Source of the DNA: Vitreoscilla sp.
GTDB taxonomy: Bacteria; Pseudomonadota; Gammaproteobacteria; Burkholderiales; Neisseriaceae
Direction of reading: 5' to 3'
DNA length: 12,969 bases
Assembly: GCA_030150505.1 (NCBI GenBank)
Contig: JASLFS010000023.1
Location: 1-12,969, forward strand
The position numbers and the translations under genes are program-made. Under the pieces are notes generated by a model that was given only the letters and a program-made list of their open reading frames with translations, made no database searches and was not told the origin of the DNA. Below are positions 1-5,422 of the stretch, one piece after another (the first letter of the stretch is position 1; each line of letters opens with the position of its first letter).

Positions 1-1
1 A

Positions 2-244
2 AAGATGATTTTGGAAAGCCAAGAATTTTCAAAAAAATGTATTTGGTTCACCAGTTTAATTTCTAAAAAAGATAATTTACCAGTGTTGTATCGGGCTTTA
101 AAAGCAGTAGAAGCTGTGGAAGTCAAAACGATTGAAATGAAACAAGGTCAAAAAATTAGTCGCATTCTGGCATGGACATTTATGCCTAAATTACAGCGAA
201 AACAGCGATTGCTTGCAATGCAAGGCCAAAAAATTGTGAAATAA
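2..244 (+). CDS. rlmF: RlmF, 23S rRNA (adenine-1618 N6) methyltransferase, 3' end only
   Basis: This is the C-terminal 80 or so residues of a gene that begins before the window; the frame is open from base 2 and stops with TAA at 242-244. The fragment contains SLISKKDNLPVLYRALK, then VEVKTIEMKQGQK and SRILAWTF. These match the C-terminal signature of RlmF (YbiN), as recalled from E. coli, where the end reads like MAQGQKQSRFIAWTF. RlmF is a SAM-dependent methyltransferase that modifies A1618 of 23S rRNA. The catalytic NPPF motif lies upstream of the window and cannot be checked. An internal ATG at position 5 is not a credible start because it falls in the middle of the conserved domain. No T-tailed plus-strand terminator follows; the next hairpin (311-335) has its T-run on the other strand. 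Confidence 0.85.
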   Translation, partial: KMILESQEFSKKCIWFTSLISKKDNLPVLYRALKAVEAVEVKTIEMKQGQKISRILAWTFMPKLQRKQRLLAMQGQKIVK

Positions 245-302
245 TGATTGAATGATTATAAATCATTGAGCTGAAAATATTTTATTGCTTATTGTTCGTG
301 AC

Positions 303-335
303 AAAAAAGTGCCCCTGTATTGGAGATACAGGGGC
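303..335 (-). terminator. Intrinsic terminator reading leftward
   Basis: A perfect 10-bp stem, GCCCCTGTAT (311-320) with ATACAGGGGC (326-335), encloses a 5-nt loop. On the minus strand the stem is followed by AC and then six T (308-303). On the plus strand the stem is followed by GATAAAGG and has no T-run. It is therefore a rho-independent terminator for a minus-strand transcript, although no minus-strand protein gene lies to its right before dnaQ. This is one of the main reasons for proposing the small RNA at 303-482. Confidence 0.85.
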
Positions 336-482
336 GATAAAGGAACACAACCACTACCATAGAAACACTTGGATTTGAATGCCGCTTATTTTATTTTGGC
401 GACATAAAAAAATTCGGTTATCAACAGCAAGTTGCTGGCTGGCAATGGATAAGGATACTGGAGAGTATTGCTTGCTGTTGAT
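303..482 (-). ncRNA. Candidate Fur-regulated small RNA (NrrF/RyhB-like by regulation)
   Basis: No annotated family is recognised. The interval runs from a predicted +1 near 482 to the T-run of the terminator at 303, about 180 nt. Seen directly: the 5' part folds into a compact three-way junction. Its closing helix has 10 perfect pairs, CAACAGCAAG (480-471) with CTTGCTGTTG (431-422). Inside are hairpin A, ATACT/AGTAT with loop CTCC (468-455), and hairpin B, TTGC/GCAA with loop CAGCCA (445-432). A pyrimidine-rich linker, CCTTATCCA (454-446), is left unpaired. Next come seven T (412-406), an A-rich single-stranded stretch (about 400-386) and the terminator hairpin. The promoter is a near-consensus sigma-70 site abutted by a Fur box, so transcription should rise under iron starvation. 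Neisserial NrrF and enterobacterial RyhB have this logic, but sequence homology was not tested. A 34-codon reading frame (490-386) starts inside the -10 box and has no ribosome-binding site, so it is not favoured. Confidence 0.6.
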
Positions 483-488
483 GAGTTC

Positions 489-517
489 ATTATTACTTAA
501 AGCATTTCTAATGTCAA
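489..517 (-). promoter_or_regulatory. Sigma-70 promoter of the minus-strand sRNA
   Basis: On the minus strand, TTGACA (517-512, all six bases consensus) is separated by exactly 17 nt from AATAAT (494-489, five of six consensus bases). The predicted start is near 482. It is the best-matched promoter noticed in the window, and it points away from dnaQ toward the terminator at 335-303. Confidence 0.7.
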
Positions 518-535
518 ACGATAATCATTATCAAT
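517..535 (-). promoter_or_regulatory. Fur box
   Basis: GATAATCATTATC at 520-532 is identical to the last 13 bases of the classical 19-bp Fur consensus GATAATGATAATCATTATC. Read as a 7-1-7 inverted repeat (519-533) it mismatches only at the first base. The site abuts the -35 box of the minus-strand promoter (517-512), so iron-loaded Fur should block RNA polymerase there. It lies about 110 bp upstream of the proposed dnaQ -10, which makes control of dnaQ less likely. Confidence 0.7.
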
Positions 536-615
536 TACTAATTAATTATTAAGCTATTGTTTTTAAATTAAATAAAAATAGTAATAATTTTGATTTTCAT
601 TAAAAAGTGGATGTT

Positions 616-645
616 TTCGCTATGTTTAGGAAAATCCATTATAAT
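616..645 (+). promoter_or_regulatory. Probable promoter of the dnaQ-ispD-ispF-rpiA operon
   Basis: A perfect -10 hexamer, TATAAT, lies at 640-645. The best -35 is poor: TTTCGC at 616-621 with an 18-nt spacer. The predicted start near 652 leaves a leader of about 33 nt. An imperfect inverted repeat, TGGAT-G-TTTTC (608-618) against GAAAATCCA (630-638), brackets the -35 to -10 region and could be an operator, which is inference only. Confidence 0.45.
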
Positions 646-684
646 TTTGCCAATAGTTGATAATCTCAAAAAGGATGTTATTCA

Positions 685-1413
685 ATGGCAAAGCGTCAGA
701 TTGTGCTAGATACCGAAACGACAGGGTTGTACGCTAATAATGGCGATAGATTGCTTGAGTTTGCTGGTGTTGAAATGATTGATCGCCGTCTAACGGGGGA
801 AAGTCTGCATTTGTATATTCATCCTGACCGAGATATTCCCCAAGAAGCATCAAATGTTCATGGTATTTATATTGAGGATTTGGCAGATAAGCCAAAATTT
901 GCTGCGGTTGGACAAGAAATTGCAGATTTTTTGGCTGGTGCTGAGCTCATTATTCATAACGCAAACTTCGACGTGGGTTTCTTGGATATGGAGTTTGGCA
1001 AGATGGGTTTGCCAAAAGTGGCGAGCATTGTTGACAATGTGATTGACACTGTTGCCATGGCTAGGAAGCTTTATCCTGGGCAAAAAGTAAGTTTGGATGC
1101 TTTATGTAATCGCTTAGGCGTTGATAAAAGCAAGCGTGTTGTCCATGGAGCATTAATTGACTGCGAGTTGTTGGCTGATGTCTATTTGGGCATGACTCGT
1201 GGGCAGTTTACCTTGGGAATGGATGCGGATGGTGGTGGTAATCATGTTGTTGAATTGCCAACATTTGAGCGAAAAAACAATGAGTCTTTAAAGGTGATTA
1301 TTCCCAGTGCAGATGAATTATCTGCTCATCAAGAATACATTGAGGCTTTGGATAAGGCTTGTGGTGGTGAAAGTTTATATCAACAACAGGCTAGCGGGCG
1401 TGAGGGTGTTTGA
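685..1413 (+). CDS. dnaQ: DNA polymerase III epsilon subunit (3'-5' proofreading exonuclease)
   Basis: A 242-residue protein of the DEDDh exonuclease family that removes misincorporated nucleotides as part of the Pol III core (alpha-epsilon-theta). All catalytic residues are present: Exo I D9 and E11 in VLDTETTGL, Exo II D96 in HNANFDVGFLD, and Exo III-epsilon H154 and D159 in HGALIDCELLAD. After the domain, MTRGQFTLGM (170-179) aligns with the region of E. coli epsilon carrying the beta-clamp motif QTSMAF, so QFTLGM is the likely clamp-binding peptide. The tail to residue 242 should contain the segment that binds the alpha subunit. ATG at 685 is supported by AAGGA at 671-675. It is the first gene of a co-directional cluster and its TGA overlaps the ispD start (TGATG). 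Length is typical of the family. Confidence 0.95.
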   Translation: MAKRQIVLDTETTGLYANNGDRLLEFAGVEMIDRRLTGESLHLYIHPDRDIPQEASNVHGIYIEDLADKPKFAAVGQEIADFLAGAELIIHNANFDVGFLDMEFGKMGLPKVASIVDNVIDTVAMARKLYPGQKVSLDALCNRLGVDKSKRVVHGALIDCELLADVYLGMTRGQFTLGMDADGGGNHVVELPTFERKNNESLKVIIPSADELSAHQEYIEALDKACGGESLYQQQASGREGV

Positions 1414-2096
1414 TGATGAAAACCATTGCTTTGATTCCCGCTGCTGGGGTTGGTAGTCGTTTTGGCGCTTCTTGTCCAAAACAATACATTAAAATTCATC
1501 AAAAAACAGTTTTAGAACACAGTGTTGATATTTTTTTAAGGCGGCCTGAAGTAGATTTGGTAGTCGTTATTGTGTCTGAAGATGATGGTTTTATTGATTC
1601 TTTGACTTTTTCTGAGCGTGTTTTGGTGATTAAAGAGGGCGGAGAAAGTCGTGCGAAGAGTGTTAAGCAAGGTTTGGATTATTTATTAAAGCAGCGAGTG
1701 TGTACTGAGGATGATTGGATTTTGGTACATGATGCGGCTCGATGTGGTTTACCTAGTGATGCGTTGTTAAGATTATTGCAGTTGCGTGATGAGAAAGATG
1801 TTTGTGGTGGGTTGTTGGCTTTGCCTGTGGCTGATACGTTAAAGCGACAAGATGCTCAGTTGCATGTTGATGCGACGGTTGACCGAAGTGGTTTATGGCA
1901 GGCGCAAACGCCTCAAATGTTTACTGCAAAAGTATTGAATCAGGCATTGAATAGTGGTTCGTTAGACCAGATTACTGATGAAGCTTCTGCTGTAGAAGCT
2001 TTGGGTTTCAAACCAAAATTGGTTTTGGGTGATGGTCGAAATATTAAGTTAACTTTGCCACAAGATGAAGTGTTAATGTCATTAATTTTAAATTGA
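1413..2096 (+). CDS. ispD: 2-C-methyl-D-erythritol 4-phosphate cytidylyltransferase
   Basis: IspD catalyses the third step of the MEP isoprenoid pathway, joining MEP to CTP. The 227-residue protein has the N-terminal nucleotide-binding signature ALIPAAGVGSRFG followed by CPKQY (R16 and K23 match E. coli R20 and K27). It also has HDAAR with D107, DRSGLWQAQTPQMF (R158), TDEASA near 188-193, and RNIKLT with K212. HDAARC replaces the enterobacterial HDAARP, which I recall as normal in Neisseria. ATG at 1413 overlaps the last base of dnaQ (TGATG) and has GAGGG at 1402-1406, so translation is probably coupled to dnaQ. ATG at 1416 is equally possible, and a TTG at 1410 is less likely. ispF follows after 16 nt. 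Confidence 0.95.
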   Translation: MMKTIALIPAAGVGSRFGASCPKQYIKIHQKTVLEHSVDIFLRRPEVDLVVVIVSEDDGFIDSLTFSERVLVIKEGGESRAKSVKQGLDYLLKQRVCTEDDWILVHDAARCGLPSDALLRLLQLRDEKDVCGGLLALPVADTLKRQDAQLHVDATVDRSGLWQAQTPQMFTAKVLNQALNSGSLDQITDEASAVEALGFKPKLVLGDGRNIKLTLPQDEVLMSLILN

Positions 2097-2112
2097 TAAT
2101 TGGGTTTAGAGA

Positions 2113-2592
2113 ATGAATATTCGTGTGGGACAGGGCTATGATGTTCACCAGTTAGTGGCTGGGCGAGATTTAATTTTAGGTGGTGTCAAAATTGAGCATG
2201 ATAAAGGATTGCTAGGGCATTCAGATGCTGATGCTTTATTGCATGCGATTACTGATGCTTTATTTGGTGCTGCAGCAATGGGCGATATTGGGCGACATTT
2301 TCCTGATACAGCGAGTGAGTTTAAAGGGGCTGATAGTCGGGTGTTATTGCGAGAAGCTAAGCGATTGGTTGCTGAACAAGGTTGGGATGTTGTTAATGTT
2401 GATTGCACTTTGATTGCTCAACAGCCAAAATTGGCTCCTTATATTGACATGATGTGTCAAAATATTGCTGATGATTTGGGTATCGGTGCCGATAGAGTGA
2501 ATGTTAAAGGCAAAACCAATGAAAAACTGGGGTATTTGGGGCGACAAGAAGCCATCGAAGCTCAGGCTGTAATTTTATTAGTACAAAAGTAA
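2113..2592 (+). CDS. ispF: 2-C-methyl-D-erythritol 2,4-cyclodiphosphate synthase
   Basis: IspF cyclises CDP-ME 2-phosphate to MEcPP with release of CMP, two steps after IspD. The 159-residue length is standard for the homotrimeric enzyme. The metal ligands D10 and H12 (GQGYDVHQL) and H44 (HSDADALLHAI) are present, as are GDIGRHFPD (57-65) and the C-terminal signature TNEKLGYLGRQEAI (135-148). It follows ispD by 16 nt. The usual order is kept and there is no IspDF fusion. The ribosome-binding site is weak: only TAGAGA directly before ATG 2113, so expression may depend on translation of ispD. Confidence 0.96.
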   Translation: MNIRVGQGYDVHQLVAGRDLILGGVKIEHDKGLLGHSDADALLHAITDALFGAAAMGDIGRHFPDTASEFKGADSRVLLREAKRLVAEQGWDVVNVDCTLIAQQPKLAPYIDMMCQNIADDLGIGADRVNVKGKTNEKLGYLGRQEAIEAQAVILLVQK

Positions 2593-2615
2593 GTGATTAA
2601 GTTAGGAGTAGCCAT

Positions 2616-3281
2616 ATGGCTCATCAAGATGAAATGAAGAAGCAAGCAGCGTTAAAAGCCATTGAATATGTGCCTGAAGGTGCGTATATCGGTGTTGGAA
2701 CAGGTTCTACTGTTAATCATTTTATTGATGCTTTGGAAAGTATTAAAGATAAAATTCTGGGTGCGGTTTCAACATCAGACGAAACAACTCGCCGTTTAGA
2801 AAATTTGGGTATTAAAGTTGTACAGCTAAATGAAGCTGGTCGTTTGCCTATTTATGTGGATGGTGCTGATGAAATTAACCATTCATTGCAAATGATTAAA
2901 GGCGGTGGAGCAGCGTTATTGGCTGAAAAGATTGTTGCTCATGCGGCTGATAAATTTATTTGTATTGCGGATGAGAGCAAATATGTGGCTCGATTGGGTA
3001 AATTCCCATTGCCTGTAGAAGTGGTTCCATTTGCACGCTCTTATGTTGCTAAAAACTTAATTAAATTAGGTTCTCGCCCAGAGTTAAGATTGGGCGTGGA
3101 AACATTGGGTAAGCATGAAATTTTGGATTTATTCGATTTTTGGATTGATAAACCAGTTGAGATGGAAAATGCAATTAATGCTATTCCTGGCGTGATGGAA
3201 AATGGTATTTTTGCAAATAGACCTGCTGATGTTTTATTGTTAGCGTGCAAAGATGGCGTAAAAGAAATTAAAGCCAATTAA
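2616..3281 (+). CDS. rpiA: Ribose-5-phosphate isomerase A
   Basis: RpiA interconverts ribose 5-phosphate and ribulose 5-phosphate in the non-oxidative pentose phosphate pathway, supplying ribose for nucleotides. The 221-residue protein has the phosphate-binding GVGTGST loop (26-32), the active-site segment YVDGADEIN with D82 and D85, K95 in MIKGGGAAL, and E104 in the following AEKI. It also has FICIADESK, GKFPLPVEVVPFA and ENAINAIPGVMENGIFANRPADV. ATG 2616 has a good AGGAG at 2604-2608. It is the last gene of the dnaQ-ispD-ispF-rpiA run (23 nt after ispF) and is followed by the uptake-sequence hairpin at 3298-3335. Confidence 0.96.
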   Translation: MAHQDEMKKQAALKAIEYVPEGAYIGVGTGSTVNHFIDALESIKDKILGAVSTSDETTRRLENLGIKVVQLNEAGRLPIYVDGADEINHSLQMIKGGGAALLAEKIVAHAADKFICIADESKYVARLGKFPLPVEVVPFARSYVAKNLIKLGSRPELRLGVETLGKHEILDLFDFWIDKPVEMENAINAIPGVMENGIFANRPADVLLLACKDGVKEIKAN

Positions 3282-3297
3282 TTTAATATGCTTTTGC

Positions 3298-3335
3298 TTT
3301 CAGGCAGCCTATTATAATGAATAGGCTGCCTGAAA
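3298..3335. repeat. Inverted pair of simDUS-type DNA uptake sequences; probable terminator hairpin
   Basis: A perfect 16-bp inverted repeat, TTTCAGGCAGCCTATT (3298-3313) and AATAGGCTGCCTGAAA (3320-3335), encloses a 6-nt loop. Each arm contains the full 12-mer AGGCTGCCTGAA, on the minus strand at 3310-3299 and on the plus strand at 3323-3334. I recall this as the AG-simDUS dialect of Neisseriaceae uptake sequences, which often sit as inverted pairs behind genes and serve as terminators. Here the downstream T-run is short (ACATTTT), so termination may be partial. It is the only copy noticed in the window. Confidence 0.85.
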
Positions 3336-3354
3336 ACATTTTAAGGAGAAGAAA

Positions 3355-3942
3355 ATGGGCTATAGATTATCTAAAATTACCACTAAAACAGGTGATAAAG
3401 GTTCGACAGGGCTAGGCAATGGTGAGCGAGTTAGTAAAGGTCATCAACGAGTGGTTTGCATGGGTGATGTAGATGAGCTGAACTCTTTATTTGGTGTTGT
3501 TTTAAGTCATGACTTGCCTGATGATATTATAAAGTCCTTGCAACTTATCCAGCACCAATTATTTGATTTAGGCGCAGAATTAGCAGTACCCAGTTATTTC
3601 GTATTAACAGAAAAGCACATTACTTGGTTAGAACAACGAGCCAGTTTTTGGTTGGAAAGCTTAAAACCTTTGGAAGATTTTATTTTGCCAGGTGGTTCAG
3701 CGGCCAGTGCATCAATTCATTTGGCTCGAGCTGTTTGTCGCCGTGCAGAGCGCCAATGTGTATTGCTAGCTGATGATGAAAATGAAGAGGTTAATCCATA
3801 TTTATTGCAATATTTAAATCGATTATCAGATGTGCTGTTTATTTTGGCTCGTTATGTGAATTTACAGCAGGATATTAAAGATGTGATTTGGCACAAAACA
3901 GAATGGGATGATAATAACAATCCTATTTTAATCGCCAAATAA
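3355..3942 (+). CDS. PduO-type cob(I)alamin adenosyltransferase
   Basis: The enzyme transfers the adenosyl group of ATP to cob(I)alamin (or a corrinoid precursor) to give adenosylcobalamin. The 195-residue protein matches the PduO/MMAB trimeric family, not the CobA type. It has the N-terminal ATP loop TTKTGDKGSTGL (9-20) with GERVSKGH, DELN (40-43), FILPGGS (109-115), RAVCRRAER (125-133) and NRLSDVLFILAR (155-166). ATG 3355 has AAGGAG at 3343-3348, six bases away. It probably starts its own transcript, or is reached by read-through of the uptake-sequence hairpin upstream. No other B12 gene is in the window, so the adenosylcobalamin-dependent enzyme it serves is unknown. No accepted short symbol is assigned. 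Confidence 0.92.
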   Translation: MGYRLSKITTKTGDKGSTGLGNGERVSKGHQRVVCMGDVDELNSLFGVVLSHDLPDDIIKSLQLIQHQLFDLGAELAVPSYFVLTEKHITWLEQRASFWLESLKPLEDFILPGGSAASASIHLARAVCRRAERQCVLLADDENEEVNPYLLQYLNRLSDVLFILARYVNLQQDIKDVIWHKTEWDDNNNPILIAK

Positions 3943-3990
3943 TTTTAAGATTTTTACCATATTATTGAGACAGTAGGTTATTAGATTTAC

Positions 3991-4647
3991 ATGGCAGTTA
4001 AAATAAAAAAGCGCATTTTGCCAAAATTAAAAATTAATAAATCATATTTGGTTATTGCCGCCTTAGCTTTAGGCTGGGGGCTTGACCACTTTAAAGACAA
4101 TACAACTGTTCATGGTTACTTACAGCAAATTTCAACCGCTGTTAACCAACAGTTAAATTTAAAAAACAGCTCAGGCGGAACTGTTAAAGCCACCCAAGCC
4201 AAAGCTGTTAAGAAAAACACTGAATATTCAGGAAAAGTAGTTAAAGTGAGCGATGGTGATACCATTCATGTACTTGATAAAAACGGATTAAAACATAAAA
4301 TACGTTTTGCAGGCATTGATGCACCAGAAAGTAAGCAAGCTTACGGCAAAGATAGTCAGCTTTATTTATCGAAATTGATAGAAAGGCAAAATGTCACGGT
4401 ACAAGTGATTGATGTTGACCGATATGGGCGAGAAGTGGCGGTTATTTGGGTTGGGCGCCAAGACATTAACCTAACAATGGTTAAAGCAGGTTTGGCATGG
4501 CACTATACCGCTTATACAAAACATCAAAGCAAAGATGACTATAATCGATATACTCGAGCACAAACTTCGGCACAAAATACACGGCAAGGTTTATGGAAGC
4601 AAAGAAAGCCTCTAGCACCTTGGGATTTTCGCAGGCAACAACGTTAA
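3991..4647 (+). CDS. Membrane-anchored thermonuclease (SNase-like)
   Basis: The 218-residue protein has a staphylococcal-nuclease domain from about residue 78 to 205. The key residues can be matched to S. aureus nuclease: D88 and D90 in VSDGDT, R105, D110 and E113 in IRFAGIDAPE, and R147 in DRYGREVAV. The C-terminal GLWKQRKPLAPWDFRR is typical of bacterial Ca2+-dependent thermonucleases. The N-terminus is lysine-rich (1-17), followed by a short hydrophobic stretch (about 19-31, YLVIAALALGWGL) with no AxA cleavage site, then a Gln/Asn/Lys-rich linker. I infer an inner-membrane anchor with the nuclease in the periplasm. Gonococcal secreted Nuc, which degrades extracellular DNA, is a possible relative. 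The ribosome-binding site is weak. nth begins 15 nt after the stop, so the two are probably co-transcribed. Confidence 0.88.
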   Translation: MAVKIKKRILPKLKINKSYLVIAALALGWGLDHFKDNTTVHGYLQQISTAVNQQLNLKNSSGGTVKATQAKAVKKNTEYSGKVVKVSDGDTIHVLDKNGLKHKIRFAGIDAPESKQAYGKDSQLYLSKLIERQNVTVQVIDVDRYGREVAVIWVGRQDINLTMVKAGLAWHYTAYTKHQSKDDYNRYTRAQTSAQNTRQGLWKQRKPLAPWDFRRQQR

Positions 4648-4662
4648 TAACCATAGAACATA

Positions 4663-5295
4663 ATGAATAAAGACAAACGACAAGCCATTTTTGAAAGATT
4701 ATCGGCAGCCAATCCAAATCCAACGACCGAATTGGAATACAGCAGCGTATTTGAATTATTAATAGCGGTTTTATTATCTGCGCAAGCCACTGATGTTGGC
4801 GTTAATAAAGCGACCAAAAAATTATTTCCAGTCGCCAATACACCGCAAGCCATATTGGATTTGGGCTTAGATACATTGTTAGAATATATTAAAAGCATTG
4901 GTTTATACAAAACCAAGGGCAAGCATATCATGCAAACTTGCCGATTATTATTAGAGAACTTTGATGGCGAAGTACCCAAAACCCGAGAAGAACTCGAAAG
5001 CTTACCTGGAGTAGGTCGAAAAACAGCCAATGTTGTGTTAAATACGGCTTATCGTCAAATAGCAATGGCAGTAGATACGCATATTTTTCGAGTATCGAAT
5101 CGAACAGGCATTGCCCCGGGTAAAAATGTGCGCGAAGTGGAAGATAAGTTATTGAAATTTGTTCCAAAAGAGTATTTATTAGATGCGCATCATTGGTTAA
5201 TTTTGCATGGTCGCTATACTTGCCGAGCGCAAAAACCACAGTGTCCTGATTGTATTATTCTGGATTTGTGCGAATACAAAGCAAAAACTATCTAA
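4663..5295 (+). CDS. nth: Endonuclease III (DNA glycosylase/AP lyase)
   Basis: Endonuclease III removes oxidised pyrimidines and cleaves at abasic sites in base-excision repair. The 210-residue protein has the helix-hairpin-helix LPGVGRKTA with the catalytic lysine K120, the catalytic aspartate D138 in VDTHIFR, and a C-terminal [4Fe-4S] ligand set C187-X6-C194-X2-C197-X5-C203. These numbers coincide with E. coli Nth. ATG 4663 lies 15 nt after the thermonuclease gene. No Shine-Dalgarno sequence is visible between them (CCATAGAACATA), which suggests translational coupling. No convincing T-tailed terminator follows; only a weak 6-bp hairpin, GATATT/AATATC (5337-5354), precedes the protease gene. 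Confidence 0.96.
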   Translation: MNKDKRQAIFERLSAANPNPTTELEYSSVFELLIAVLLSAQATDVGVNKATKKLFPVANTPQAILDLGLDTLLEYIKSIGLYKTKGKHIMQTCRLLLENFDGEVPKTREELESLPGVGRKTANVVLNTAYRQIAMAVDTHIFRVSNRTGIAPGKNVREVEDKLLKFVPKEYLLDAHHWLILHGRYTCRAQKPQCPDCIILDLCEYKAKTI

Positions 5296-5422
5296 ACGAC
5301 TTGATTTTTTACAGATAAGCGCTATCTTCTCTATTTGATATTCGTTAAAATATCACGTTCAAAAAAATTATTTCATTAAGTCTGTAGTCATTGGCAATTG
5401 GTTTTGCAAGAAGAAGGGTTAT

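Noticed and set aside
386..490. A 34-codon minus-strand reading frame inside the sRNA interval, with the same orientation as the promoter.
   Set aside because: Its ATG (490-488) overlaps the proposed -10 box, so it would lie upstream of the transcript start. It has no ribosome-binding site, and its sequence suggests no known small Fur-regulated protein such as HemP. It would need reconsideration if transcription starts further upstream.
1410..1412. TTG at 1410 as the ispD start.
   Set aside because: ATG codons at 1413 and 1416 have better spacing from GAGGG (1402-1406), and TTG is a rare start.
5296..5422. Sigma-E-type promoter before the HtrA protease gene.
   Set aside because: No GAACTT-N16-TCTGA-like pair was found. 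A TCTGT at 5381 has no suitable -35.
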